This document shows positions 26,579 to 36,331 of a stretch of 64,000 nt of DNA, in pieces. The stretch spans positions 1,364,001 to 1,428,000 of the forward strand of contig NZ_JACWMS010000001.1 in NCBI RefSeq assembly GCF_014673215.1, written 5' to 3'. Source of the DNA: Gordonia hankookensis (GTDB taxonomy: Bacteria; Actinomycetota; Actinomycetes; Mycobacteriales; Mycobacteriaceae). A program made the translations under genes and the position numbers. The first letter of the stretch is position 1; every line of letters begins with the position of its first letter. The notes below the pieces were generated by a model, which was not told where the DNA came from, made no database searches, and saw only the letters and a program-made list of their open reading frames with translations.

Positions 26579-27209
26579 TGGAGACGTCTACGCGTGCGCT
26601 CGCCGCATCCGCTCCGACCTCGACGGCCGGTGCGACCCACCGGCGCAGGTAGCACCGCAGGCTCTCCCCCGTCCGGGGTGGCTCGCCGGGATCGACGATG
26701 AAGGATTGCAGGGTACGCAACATGAACTCGACCAGTTCGTCGAGATCGGTGTCGCTCCAACCCCGGACATGCCAATCCACGTTGACCTCGTCGAGAATCG
26801 ATCGCCCGATACCGATGGCCTCCGGCGAGGTGACCTCGTCGAGATACCGCGATCTGCCGGTGGCGTTGAACAGCAGGGCGAAACGTTGGTCGGCACGCAG
26901 TTGCTCGATCGTGATGGCGATCCCCTCCACCACCGCGTCGACTGGGCAGGCGGTCTCACGCAACGCCGTCGAGAGCTCCAGAATGAACGCCGCCGCCGCC
27001 GATTCGGCCGCCGCCAACACAATCGAGTCCGCGCTCGAGAAGTAGCGGTAGACGGTCTCGCGGGTCACGCCGGAGCGCTGCGCCACCCGTCGGATACTGA
27101 CCGACTCGCCACATTCGATGAGATCGCCGGCGACTTGCACGATGCGATCGATCGCTTCGGCGTCATCGCCGGGTGCGGAGGCGCCTCGTCCGTGTGCCTG
27201 GTCGATCAT
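26565..27209 (-). CDS. TetR-family regulator (P450-linked)
   Basis: A 214-residue TetR protein. The helix-turn-helix is at about 38-57 (SIRRVAQRSGVTRETVYRYF). The C-terminal ligand domain ends with a block FMLRTLQSFIVDPGEPPRTGES that is closely similar to the TetR at 36312-36965, so the two are paralogues. It overlaps and precedes the CYP102-like P450 gene in one operon. A palindrome half-site CGACCATAC lies 25-33 bases upstream of its start, as expected for autoregulation. Confidence 0.88.
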   Translation of the reverse strand: MIDQAHGRGASAPGDDAEAIDRIVQVAGDLIECGESVSIRRVAQRSGVTRETVYRYFSSADSIVLAAAESAAAAFILELSTALRETACPVDAVVEGIAITIEQLRADQRFALLFNATGRSRYLDEVTSPEAIGIGRSILDEVNVDWHVRGWSDTDLDELVEFMLRTLQSFIVDPGEPPRTGESLRCYLRRWVAPAVEVGADAASARVDVSNVHP

Positions 27210-27242
27210 GACTGGACAGTGTAGCCACGAAGTGTATGGTCG
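27210..27242. promoter_or_regulatory. Putative TetR operator upstream of TetR/CYP102-like operon
   Basis: Read on the minus strand: CGACCATAC (27242-27234), a 16-base spacer, then a weak second half GTCCAGTC abutting the ATG. The nine-base half-site is identical to those upstream of the two tandem CYP125-family genes (37056 and 38444). The second half matches only about 5 of 8 positions. Confidence 0.5.
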
Positions 27243-27339
27243 GCCCCACGCCAGGCCGCCGTTGCGCCCTCCGACGCCGGATGTCGGAGGCGGATCACCT
27301 TGGTGTCCAACATATTTCGCAAGATCCCCGCTCCGCGGA

Positions 27340-28377
27340 TCAGACGAGAGTGGCGAGCTCGGCGATCGTCCCGGTGTCTCGAGCGGTCACCAGGAGCATG
27401 CTCACCCCGGCCGCCTCCCACTGCTTGATCTGGGCGCGGACCTCGTCAGCGGTCCCCGCGATCATCGTCTCCCGGACCATCTCGTCCGGCACCGCGGCCA
27501 TCGCCTCGGCTTTCTTGCCCGCACGGAACAACGCGCCGATCTCATCGACCGCGTCGCCGTAGCCCATCCGGCGATAGAGTTCCGCGTGAAAGTTCTTCTC
27601 CTTGGCGCCCATCCCACCGACGTAGAGCGCCGTCGACGGCCGGTACCGCTCGATCGCGGCGGCGACGTCGTCGGTGATGACCACCTGAGCGGTCGCCGCC
27701 ACCTCGAAGTCGTCGCGACTGCGCCGCGCACCGGGCCGCCCGAAACCTTCGGCCAGCCATTCCTCGTACTGGTCGGCCAGCCGCAGACTGTAGAAGATGG
27801 CCAGCCAGCCGTCGGCGATCTCCGCGGTCTGTGCCACGTTCTTCGGCCCCTCGGCCCCGAGCCAGATCGGGATGTCCGCGCGCAGCGGATGGGTGATCGG
27901 TTTGAGCGACTTGCCCAGTCCGCTCGATCCGGGCGCATCGTCCGGGTACGGCAGTGGGTAGTGCGGCCCGGGGTTGCGTACCGGCGCCTCGCGCGCCAGC
28001 ACATCCCGCACGATCTGCACGTATTCCCGCGTCCTGGCAAGCGGCTTGGTGAACGGCTGGCCGTACCAACCCTCGACGACCTGCGGCCCCGACACCCCGA
28101 GACCCACGATGTGGCGTCCGCCCGACAGATGGTCGAGCGTCAGCGCGTGCATCGCCAGCGAGGTCGGCGGCCGCGCGGAGAGCTGAGCCACGGCGGTGCC
28201 CAGCCTGATGCGCTCCGTCGCCGCACCCCACCACGCAAGCGGCGTGTAGGCATCCGACCCCCACGATTCGGCCGTGAAGACCGCCTCGAAGCCTGCTTCC
28301 TCGGCGGCCGCGATCAATGCAGGCGCATTGTCGATGGGGCCCTGCCCCCAATATCCGAGCTGTAGTCCGAGCTTCAT
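27340..28377 (-). CDS. LLM-class F420-dependent oxidoreductase (Rv3520c-like)
   Basis: A 345-residue luciferase-like TIM-barrel protein: MKLGLQLGYWGQGP start, AAEEAGFEAVFTAESWGSDAYTP, GVSGPQVVEGWYGQPF. This family uses coenzyme F420. The gene is the conserved neighbour of the DUF35/ltp4/ltp3 set and shares a KstR box with it. Its reaction in sterol degradation is not established. The ATG has GGAGG seven bases upstream, which fixes the start. Confidence 0.9.
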   Translation of the reverse strand: MKLGLQLGYWGQGPIDNAPALIAAAEEAGFEAVFTAESWGSDAYTPLAWWGAATERIRLGTAVAQLSARPPTSLAMHALTLDHLSGGRHIVGLGVSGPQVVEGWYGQPFTKPLARTREYVQIVRDVLAREAPVRNPGPHYPLPYPDDAPGSSGLGKSLKPITHPLRADIPIWLGAEGPKNVAQTAEIADGWLAIFYSLRLADQYEEWLAEGFGRPGARRSRDDFEVAATAQVVITDDVAAAIERYRPSTALYVGGMGAKEKNFHAELYRRMGYGDAVDEIGALFRAGKKAEAMAAVPDEMVRETMIAGTADEVRAQIKQWEAAGVSMLLVTARDTGTIAELATLV

Positions 28378-28447
28378 CTGGCGTCCTCCAACGTCGCCCC
28401 GGCCACGGCGGGTCCGAGTCTGTGACATGCACCTTGTGCCTCAATAC

Positions 28448-28461
28448 TAGAACGTGTTCTA
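28448..28461. promoter_or_regulatory. KstR operator between Rv3520c-like gene and DUF35 gene
   Basis: TAGAACGTGTTCTA, a perfect palindrome matching the KstR consensus. It lies in the divergent gap, ending only eight bases before the proposed GTG of the DUF35 gene. Confidence 0.9.
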
Positions 28462-28469
28462 CTCGATGC

Positions 28470-29504
28470 GTGAGCACCAGCACAACAGCACCCCGTCCGG
28501 CCCCGGCCAGCCCCGTCGCGGCGGTACCCGAGCCGGAGTCCCCGATCCTCACCGCTCCCCTGAAGAACTCGTTCGAATACACGCGTTCCCTGGGTCCGGT
28601 CCTGAGTCAGTTCGCACTCGCGTTGCGCGACGGTCGCATCGTGGGCTCCAAGAGCAGCGGTGGCACCGTCTCGGTTCCGCCCGTCGAGTTCGATCCTGCC
28701 GGCGGCGCCCCGACCACCGAATTGGTCGACGTCGCCCCGACCGGCACCGTCGTCTCCTGGTCGTGGCAGCAGGAACCTCTCGACCCCCAGCCCCTGGACA
28801 AGCCGTTCGCCTGGGCGCTCATCAAGCTCGACGGCGCCGACACGTCCTTGCTGCACGCGGTCGCCGTCGATTCCCCCGGCGACATCTCGACCGGCCTTCG
28901 CGTGCACGCGGTCTGGCGCCCCGCTCGGATCGGCCGGATCGACGACATCGCATACTTCGCTCCCGGCGAGTCCGGGGATGCCGCTCCCGCCAACGAGGCC
29001 GACAATCCCGAGGGCGACCTCGTGGTCATGACGACGCCGATCACCACCGAGATCGCGCACTCCGCAACCGAAGAGGAGTCCTGGTACCTCGAGGGGCTCA
29101 AGGCAGGCAAGCTCTACGGCTCCCGAATCGGTTCCGGAGTCGACGAGGGACGCGTGTACTTCCCGCCCCGCAAGGTCAGTCCGGCCGACGGGGCCGCTGC
29201 GGCCGAGCGGGTGGAGTTGGGCCACACCGGCATCGTCACGACGTTCTGCATCGTCAACGTGCCGTTTCAGGGACAGCGGATCAAACCCCCGTACGTGGCC
29301 GCCTACGTCCTGCTCGACGGTTCGGACATCCCGTTCCTGCACCTCATCCTGGACTGTGCCGCAGAGGACGTCCGAATGGGTATGCGAGTCAAGGCCGTCT
29401 GGCTTCCGGAGGACGAATGGGATCATTCGATCGGCAACATCAGCCACTTCGCACCGACCGGTGAGCCCGATGCCGAGTACGAGACCTACCGCGATCACCT
29501 CTGA
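28470..29504 (+). CDS. DUF35/OB-fold protein, double domain (Rv3521-like)
   Basis: A 344-residue protein with two tandem DUF35-like OB-fold domains (about residues 70-150, FAWALIKLDGADTSLLHAV..., and about 235-330, YVAAYVLLDGSDIPFLHLI...). DUF35 proteins pair with thiolase-like lipid-transfer proteins to form aldol lyases in sterol side-chain removal; ltp4 and ltp3 follow. The GTG start is nine bases after the KstR box and has no Shine-Dalgarno sequence, so a leaderless transcript is possible; a later start would cut a Pro/Ala-rich N-terminus only. Confidence 0.85.
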   Translation: MSTSTTAPRPAPASPVAAVPEPESPILTAPLKNSFEYTRSLGPVLSQFALALRDGRIVGSKSSGGTVSVPPVEFDPAGGAPTTELVDVAPTGTVVSWSWQQEPLDPQPLDKPFAWALIKLDGADTSLLHAVAVDSPGDISTGLRVHAVWRPARIGRIDDIAYFAPGESGDAAPANEADNPEGDLVVMTTPITTEIAHSATEEESWYLEGLKAGKLYGSRIGSGVDEGRVYFPPRKVSPADGAAAAERVELGHTGIVTTFCIVNVPFQGQRIKPPYVAAYVLLDGSDIPFLHLILDCAAEDVRMGMRVKAVWLPEDEWDHSIGNISHFAPTGEPDAEYETYRDHL

Positions 29505-29546
29505 TCGATCAACTGACCCTTCTTCTCTGAAGAACTAGGAGCTCTT

Positions 29547-30596
29547 GTGACACTCCCCCGGATTGCGATCATCGGGTTCGCGCACAGCCCGAACATCGTC
29601 GGGACCCATGGCACCACCAATGGTGTCGAAATGCTGATCCCCTGTTTCCAGAAGCTGTACGCCGACATCGGCATCTCCCGCACCGACATCGAGTTCTGGT
29701 GCAGCGGATCGTCCGATTATCTTGCCGGCCGCGCATTCTCGTTCATCTCCGCGATCGACTCCATCGGGGCCATGCCGCCCATCAACGAGTCGCACGTCGA
29801 GATGGACGCCGCGTGGGCGCTCTACGAGGCGTGGGTCAAGATCGCCACCGGCGAGGTCGACCTCGCCCTGGCCTACGGCTTCGGTAAGTCCACCGCGGGC
29901 AACATGGATCAGACCCTCGCCCTGCAGACCGACCCGTACACCGTGGGGCCGTTGTGGCCCGACGCGCGTTCACTCGGCGCCCTGCAGGCCCGCGCAGGCA
30001 TCGACTCGGGTGCCTGGACCGAGGCCGACATGGCCGCGGTCGCCGCACGTACCACCGGTGCATCGGTCGACGACCTGCTCTCGGCCGATCTCGTCGCCGA
30101 TCCGCTTCGCGCCCACGACATCGCGCCGTACACCGATGCCGCCGCGGCCGTGATCATCGCGAGCGAACGACGGGCCCGCGAGCTCGTCGCCAACCCGGCA
30201 TTCATCACCGGGTGGGATCACCGCATCGACACCCCGAACTTCGGCGCGCGAGATCTGACCGTCTCACCGTCGACGTCGCTCGCCGCCGACACCGCGTTCC
30301 GTCATCGCACGCGAGCGGTCGACGTAGCCGAGATCCATGCACCGTTCACGCATCAGGAACTGATCGTGCGCAACGCGATCGGCCTGCCCGATTCGGTGCG
30401 GATCAACCCGTCCGGTGGCGCGCTCACGGGGAACTCGCTGTTCTCGGCGGGGCTTCAGCGGGTGGGCTATGCCGCCCACGAGATCCTGACCGGCCAGGCA
30501 GAGACCGCGCTGGCACACGCGACGAGCGGGCCGCTGTTGCAGCAGAACATGGTGGTCACCCTGAGCGCAGACGAGAATGCGGGAGACGAGAACTGA
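29547..30596 (+). CDS. ltp4: Thiolase-like lipid-transfer protein Ltp4
   Basis: A 349-residue thiolase-superfamily protein resembling Rv3522. It has NPSGGALTGNSLFSAGL at the C-terminus (glycine-rich CoA-binding loop) and lacks an obvious CGS nucleophile motif at the N-terminal position. It is expected to pair with a DUF35 partner in retro-aldol cleavage of a CoA-bound side chain. The GTG start has AGGAG about six bases upstream. The stop overlaps the ltp3 ATG (TGATG). Confidence 0.9.
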   Translation: MTLPRIAIIGFAHSPNIVGTHGTTNGVEMLIPCFQKLYADIGISRTDIEFWCSGSSDYLAGRAFSFISAIDSIGAMPPINESHVEMDAAWALYEAWVKIATGEVDLALAYGFGKSTAGNMDQTLALQTDPYTVGPLWPDARSLGALQARAGIDSGAWTEADMAAVAARTTGASVDDLLSADLVADPLRAHDIAPYTDAAAAVIIASERRARELVANPAFITGWDHRIDTPNFGARDLTVSPSTSLAADTAFRHRTRAVDVAEIHAPFTHQELIVRNAIGLPDSVRINPSGGALTGNSLFSAGLQRVGYAAHEILTGQAETALAHATSGPLLQQNMVVTLSADENAGDEN

Positions 30597-31774
30597 TGGC
30601 ACACAACAATCGCGCAGCGGTCCTGGGCACCGGCCAGACCAAGTACGTCGCCAAGCGCCACGACGTGACGATGGCGGGCATGTGCCGCGAGGCCATCGAC
30701 GCCGCACTGGCAGACGCGAAGGTCTCCATCGACGACATCGATGCGATCGTGATCGGCAAGGCCCCCGACCTGTTCGAGGGCTCGATGATGCCCGAACTGG
30801 CGATGGCCGAGGCCATCGGCGCGGTCGGCAAGCGGATGATCCGTGTGCACACCGCCGGTTCGGTGGGCGGCTCCACCGCCAACGTCGCCGCGTCTCTCGT
30901 TTTCGCCGGTGTTCACCGGCGGGTCCTCGCCGTCGCCTGGGAGAAGCAGTCCGAGTCGAATGCCATGTGGGCGTTGTCGATTCCGGTTCCCTTCACCAAG
31001 CCTGTCGGCGCGGGAGCGGGCGGCTTCTTCGCCCCGCACGTCCGGTCCTACATCCGGCAGTCCGGTGCGCCGTCACACATCGGCGCCATCGTCGCGGCCA
31101 AGGACCGGCGCAACGGCTCCAAGAATCCACTGGCTCACCTGCAGCAGGCCGACATCACCAAGGAGAAGGTGATGGAGTCCCAGATGCTGTGGGACCCCAT
31201 CCGTTACGACGAGACCTGCCCGTCGTCGGACGGCGCGTGTGCAGTGGTGATCGGCGACGAGCAGGTCGCAGACGACGCTGTCACCGCGGGTGATCCGGTG
31301 GCCTGGATTCACGCCACGGCGATGCGCACCGAACCGCTCTCGTATGCCCACCGCAATGTGGTGAGCCCGCAGGCCGGCCGCGACGCCGCCGCGGCGCTGT
31401 GGAAGGCGGGCGGGATCAGCAATCCACTCCAGGAGGTCGACGCGGCCGAGATCTACGTGCCGTTCTCCTGGTTCGAGCCGATGTGGCTGGAGAATCTCGG
31501 GTTCGTCGCCGAAGGCGAGGGCTGGAAGCTCACCGAGGCAGGCGAGACCGAGATCGGCGGGCAGCTGCCCGTCAACGCATCCGGTGGCGTGCTCTCGTCG
31601 AACCCGATCGGCGCGTCGGGCATGATCCGCTTCGCGGAGGCCGCCATCCAGGTGATGAACAAGGCGGGCGATCATCAGGTGCCCGACGCCCGCAAGGCGC
31701 TCGGCCACGCGTATGGCGGTGGCTCGCAGTACTTCTCGATGTGGCTGGTGGGCGCGGACAAGCCCACTCACTAG
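30596..31774 (+). CDS. ltp3: Thiolase-like lipid-transfer protein Ltp3
   Basis: A 392-residue SCP-x-type thiolase-like protein matching Rv3523: GTGQTKYVAKRHDVTM at the N-terminus, HTAGSVGGSTANVAASL around 85-101 and NASGGVLSSNPIGASG near the C-terminus. Ltp3 and Ltp4 are linked in rhodococci to degradation of C24-branched (plant) sterol side chains. It is translationally coupled to ltp4 and ends the operon before a REP-like hairpin. Confidence 0.9.
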   Translation: MAHNNRAAVLGTGQTKYVAKRHDVTMAGMCREAIDAALADAKVSIDDIDAIVIGKAPDLFEGSMMPELAMAEAIGAVGKRMIRVHTAGSVGGSTANVAASLVFAGVHRRVLAVAWEKQSESNAMWALSIPVPFTKPVGAGAGGFFAPHVRSYIRQSGAPSHIGAIVAAKDRRNGSKNPLAHLQQADITKEKVMESQMLWDPIRYDETCPSSDGACAVVIGDEQVADDAVTAGDPVAWIHATAMRTEPLSYAHRNVVSPQAGRDAAAALWKAGGISNPLQEVDAAEIYVPFSWFEPMWLENLGFVAEGEGWKLTEAGETEIGGQLPVNASGGVLSSNPIGASGMIRFAEAAIQVMNKAGDHQVPDARKALGHAYGGGSQYFSMWLVGADKPTH

Positions 31775-31787
31775 GCGACCCATTGTC

Positions 31788-31880
31788 GGTCGAGTAGCCA
31801 CCGGCGAGGCGGCGTACCGAGTCCACTCTCGACGAGTGATCTCGATACGCCGCCTCGCTTCGCTCGGTGGCCACTCGATC
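31788..31880. repeat. REP-like inverted repeat, locus 5
   Basis: Imperfect inverted repeat between convergent ltp3 and the AhpD-like gene: GGTCGAGTAGCCACCG...GGCGGCGTACCGAG pairs with CTCGATACGCCGCC...CGGTGGCCACTCGATC. It probably ends transcription in both directions. Confidence 0.85.
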
Positions 31881-31902
31881 GGCGGGGCAAGTACTTCGGT
31901 GG

Positions 31903-32451
31903 TCAGGCTTCGGGCTCCGGCAACGCGCACGCGGCGCCGTCGGACATACCCGTCGGGCGGACGCCGAGTGACTGGTTGAGCCTGGCACGCTGGTTCTCCC
32001 ACGCGATGGTCGCCGCGAGTTCGGCGATCTGCCCCTTCGACAGCTCTCGGGACAGCTGATCCCGCAGCTCCGCCAGGTCGTCGCCGACGGCCGGCGTCAC
32101 CGTCATCGCCTCGGCGTAAGCGAGTACCGATTTCTCCAGATCGGTGTAGGCGTCGCTCGTCCGGAAATTCGGGAGATCGCGCATCTGCTGCTCGGTGACC
32201 CCGGCGCCGCGCGCCAGCGCGGACCCGATGTCGAGACAGAACTCGCAACTGACGAGACCGGCGGTCTTCAGCTCTGCGAGCTCTTTGAGCTTCGGGTCGA
32301 GGCGATTGCTGAACAGCAGCGCCGATTCGTAGACGCCGGTGGCCGCGAGTAGTTGCGGTCGGCGGCCCAGCCACCCGGCCAGGTCACCACGATGTCGCTT
32401 CGACGACCCCAAGGCGTTGACGTAACCACGGATACGCTCGATTGCACGCAT
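31903..32451 (-). CDS. AhpD/carboxymuconolactone-decarboxylase-family protein
   Basis: A 182-residue helical CMD-family protein. It carries a CxxC pair (Cys69 and Cys72 in SCEFCLDIG) after an ELAELKTA helix, as in AhpD-like peroxidases, but the histidine normally found a few residues after the second cysteine is absent (LDIGS instead). The ATG giving MRAIERIRGY has GGGTGGAG upstream. Placed in the sterol cluster next to cyp125; possible thiol peroxidase or a steroid-related role, both speculative. Confidence 0.82.
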   Translation of the reverse strand: MRAIERIRGYVNALGSSKRHRGDLAGWLGRRPQLLAATGVYESALLFSNRLDPKLKELAELKTAGLVSCEFCLDIGSALARGAGVTEQQMRDLPNFRTSDAYTDLEKSVLAYAEAMTVTPAVGDDLAELRDQLSRELSKGQIAELAATIAWENQRARLNQSLGVRPTGMSDGAACALPEPEA

Positions 32452-32593
32452 GGCTCCACCCTTGCAGCTGCTGGTATGGGGCGATGCGGCAAACGAATCC
32501 ACCCCACCTCTCGTCATCCACCTTCGTCCGAGACGAGGTGGAAAACAAGAGATGGGGTGGAAAAGTGGTGGCTACCTCAGGCAGGCTGCCGCC

Positions 32594-33055
32594 TCAGGCA
32601 GGCCGGACCGATTTGATCGTCTTCTCGACTTCCCAGAAGGCCCGCAGCGCACTCAGTTTCCCGTCGGCGTCGGCACGGTAGGTGAACACCCCGTGCGCCT
32701 CGGAGACATGCCCGGCGATGTGGGTGACGATCTTGCCGACGTAGGCGACCTCGCTGCCACAGATGATCTCGTCGTCGAAGACGAACTCGATGCTCTCCGT
32801 GGTGGCGATCGATTTGTCCCAGAACTCCGCGATCTCGTCACGACCGTGGAATCCCTTGCCTTCGGGATCGAACATCGACGGCCCGACCGGATCCTCCACC
32901 GACCCCTCAGCGGCAAAGTTGTCCAACCACGCCTGCTTGTCGCGTGCCGCGACCAGCTCACGTGATCGCCGACCCGCCACGACCGCGGGATGATTCTCGC
33001 GGTCGATGTTGAGGTAGGCGGGCGAGTCGTCGAGTCCGGTCTCCTGCGCGGTCAT
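32594..33055 (-). CDS. SnoaL/NTF2-like protein, ketosteroid-isomerase-type fold
   Basis: A 153-residue NTF2-like protein with a typical cone-fold pattern (RDKQAWLDNFAAEGSVEDPVGP, GRDEIAEFWDKSI, HGVFTYRADADGKLSALRAFWE). Its ATG overlaps the cyp125 stop as ATGA, so it is co-translated with CYP125. The family includes steroid delta-isomerases, which fits the place, but the catalytic Tyr/Asp set of true isomerases cannot be assigned with certainty; another small-molecule binding role is possible. Confidence 0.83.
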   Translation of the reverse strand: MTAQETGLDDSPAYLNIDRENHPAVVAGRRSRELVAARDKQAWLDNFAAEGSVEDPVGPSMFDPEGKGFHGRDEIAEFWDKSIATTESIEFVFDDEIICGSEVAYVGKIVTHIAGHVSEAHGVFTYRADADGKLSALRAFWEVEKTIKSVRPA

Positions 33056-34341
33056 TTCGTGCCGTAGTCGACCCGGAGTTCCTTGACGCCGTTGATCCAT
33101 CCGTGACGGAGACGACGCGGGGACTCGAGGCGGCTGATATCCGGGACGAGGTCGGCGAGCGCGTTGAACATCAGGTTGATCTCCATGCGGGCGAGGTTCG
33201 CTCCCACGCAGAAGTGGGCACCGTTGCCGCCGAAACCGACATGCGGGTTCGGATCGCGCAGGATGTCGAACGTGAACGGATCCTCGAAGACGTCCTCGTC
33301 ATAGTTCGCCGAGCCGTAGAACAGACCGACGCGCTGACCCTCCTTGATGTCGACCCCACCGATCTGGGTGTCGCGCTTGGCCGTGCGCTGGAAGGTGTTC
33401 ACCGGAGTGGCCCACCGGACGATCTCGTCGACCGCGGTGGCAGGGCGCTCCTTCTTGAACAGCTCCCACTGGTCGGGGTGCTCGAGGAAGGCGTTCATGC
33501 CGTGGCTGATCGCGTTACGCGTGGTCTCGTTGCCGGCGACCGTGAGCAGGATGAAGAAGAATCCGAACTCGGCCTCGTCGAGGCTCTGGCCGTCGATGTC
33601 GGCATTCACCAGCGTCGAGACGATGTCCTCGACCGGATTCTTCCGGCGCTCCTCGGCCATGTTGTAGCCATAACCGAGGATCTCGGCGGAGGCCATCTGC
33701 GGGTCGGCCTCGAAGTCCGGGTCGTCGTAGTTCATCATCGCGTTCGACCAGTCGAACAGCTTCTCGCGGTCCACCTCGGGAACGCCGAGCAGGTCGGCGA
33801 TCGCCAGCAGCGGCAGATCGACGGCGACGTCCTCGACGAAATCTCCCGTGCCCTTCTCGGCAGCCTTGCCGACGATGGTGCGGGCCGCGGTGTCGAGCTT
33901 GTCCTCGAGCGCCTGCACGGCACGCGGCGTGAAAGCCTTCGACACCAGCTTGCGCAGACGGGTGTGATCCGGCGGATCGTGGTTGATCAGCAGCGCCTTG
34001 GTGACGTCGAGCTGCTCCTGGGTCATGTCGTCTTCGAACCGCATGATGACGCCATTGGGCGACGTCGCCCAGTCATCGTTGTTCTTGGAGATCTCCCGGA
34101 TATGGGCGTGCTTGGAGACGACCCAGTAGCCGCCGTCGTGGAACCCTCCACCCTTCCCCGGCTGCTGGGCATTCCACCACACCGGAGCCGTCTTGCGGAG
34201 TTGGGCGAATTCCTGGACCGGAATCCCCTTCTCCAGAAGGAACGGGCTGGTGAAGTCCCAGCCTTCCTCTTCCATGAACGAACTACTCGCCGCAGCGCCC
34301 CCGATATCGGCGCCGGCTGTCGCACCCTGAGCCTGGGTCAC
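33052..34341 (-). CDS. cyp125: Steroid C26-monooxygenase CYP125
   Basis: A 429-residue P450 matching CYP125A1 (Rv3545c), including the family-specific WWNAQQPGKGGGFHDGGYW (55-73). I-helix AGNETTR at 269-275, ExxR (EIVR) at 306-309 and heme loop FGGNGAHFCVG with Cys378. CYP125 oxidises the terminal methyl of the sterol side chain (C26) to alcohol and acid using a ferredoxin. The GTG start at 34341 has GAGGTGG six bases upstream. It is divergent from fadA5 and preceded by several KstR-like boxes. Confidence 0.94.
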   Translation of the reverse strand: MTQAQGATAGADIGGAAASSSFMEEEGWDFTSPFLLEKGIPVQEFAQLRKTAPVWWNAQQPGKGGGFHDGGYWVVSKHAHIREISKNNDDWATSPNGVIMRFEDDMTQEQLDVTKALLINHDPPDHTRLRKLVSKAFTPRAVQALEDKLDTAARTIVGKAAEKGTGDFVEDVAVDLPLLAIADLLGVPEVDREKLFDWSNAMMNYDDPDFEADPQMASAEILGYGYNMAEERRKNPVEDIVSTLVNADIDGQSLDEAEFGFFFILLTVAGNETTRNAISHGMNAFLEHPDQWELFKKERPATAVDEIVRWATPVNTFQRTAKRDTQIGGVDIKEGQRVGLFYGSANYDEDVFEDPFTFDILRDPNPHVGFGGNGAHFCVGANLARMEINLMFNALADLVPDISRLESPRRLRHGWINGVKELRVDYGTK

Positions 34342-34364
34342 GTCACACCACCTCGCTGTGAGAT

Positions 34365-34378
34365 TAGAACCTGTTTCA
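34365..34378. promoter_or_regulatory. KstR operator, cyp125-proximal
   Basis: TAGAACCTGTTTCA matches the KstR consensus at all fixed positions and lies 24 bases upstream of the cyp125 start. Confidence 0.88.
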
Positions 34379-34420
34379 ATCCCATTAGAGCACACTGTGA
34401 CCCAAAAGACAGTCCCCAAT

Positions 34421-34434
34421 GAGAACTTGTTCTA
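34421..34434. promoter_or_regulatory. KstR-like box, second in cyp125-fadA5 gap
   Basis: GAGAACTTGTTCTA matches the KstR consensus except for the first base. It lies 80 bases from the cyp125 start. Confidence 0.65.
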
Positions 34435-34565
34435 GTTTTGCTCGCCGAGCAGGTCTGCGAGGTGGGAAAATGCTACCAACATTCATTGCAACATCCGGCC
34501 CGAGGGGCCGGTCACGAGGTCAGACCGGCCGACATCCCGCCCGCGTCCACCCAACGCCATTCCGG

Positions 34566-34579
34566 CAGAACGCGTTCTG
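34566..34579. promoter_or_regulatory. Degenerate KstR-like palindrome in cyp125-fadA5 gap
   Basis: CAGAACGCGTTCTG is a perfect palindrome with the AACnnGTT core but lacks the outer T and A. It may be a weak KstR site or chance. Confidence 0.4.
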
Positions 34580-34621
34580 GCCGCCGGCGTGATCACCACG
34601 TGCCCGGCCGTAGACGCGAAT

Positions 34622-34635
34622 AGGAACTTGTTCTA
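34622..34635. promoter_or_regulatory. KstR-like box, fadA5-proximal
   Basis: AGGAACTTGTTCTA matches the consensus except for the first base and lies 45 bases upstream of the fadA5 ATG. With the three other boxes it fills the 338-base cyp125-fadA5 gap, which holds no gene. Confidence 0.65.
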
Positions 34636-34655
34636 CTTTGAGGAGGTCGAAGTAG

Positions 34656-35842
<1,187 letters not shown>

Positions 35843-35843
<1 letters not shown>

Positions 35844-36331
35844 TGCCGGTCATGGATCCCGATTCACGGCCGAAACAGCTGAGCTCGCCTGCCGTGGCGG
35901 CGCTGATCAAGGTCGGCTCTCGCCTCAACGCGAAGGTGTACAAGGCCACCGGTGGGCGGCTGGGCAACACCTGGCGAATCGGCGCAGGTCTACGCAAACC
36001 CGTCCCGATGTGCCTGCTCACCACCATCGGACGTAAGTCCGGTGAACCCCGGACGGCGCCGTTGCTCTATCTCCGCACGGGCGACTCGTTCGTCGTGGTC
36101 GCGTCGCAGGGCGGGTTACCGAAGAATCCCGCGTGGTATCTCAACCTCGTCGCGAACCCCGAGGTGACCATCCAGGTGGGCAGGCAAACCTTCGACCTGC
36201 GGGCGCGTACCGCGTCGGATGCCGAACGCGACGACCTCTGGCCGCAACTCGTCGATCTCTACGCCGACTTCGACACCTACGCGGCGTGGACCGACCGGAA
36301 GATCCCGGTCGTCATCTGCGAACCGCGCTGA
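35843..36331 (+). CDS. Deazaflavin (F420)-dependent nitroreductase, Ddn-like
   Basis: A 162-residue split-beta-barrel protein of the FDOR-A group resembling Rv3547 (Ddn): CLLTTIGRKSGEPRTAPLLYL (cofactor-binding strand and loop) and SQGGLPKNPAWYLNLVANPEV are family hallmarks. Such enzymes use reduced F420 to reduce quinones or enones. The start is translationally coupled to fadA5. The 3' end overlaps the convergent TetR gene by 20 bases. Confidence 0.92.

Noticed and set aside
26565..27209. TetR at 26.6 kb as KstR
   Set aside because: It lacks similarity to KstR in the recognition helix, has no AACnnGTT box upstream, and is paralogous to the TetR at 36.3 kb. KstR is likely encoded outside the window.
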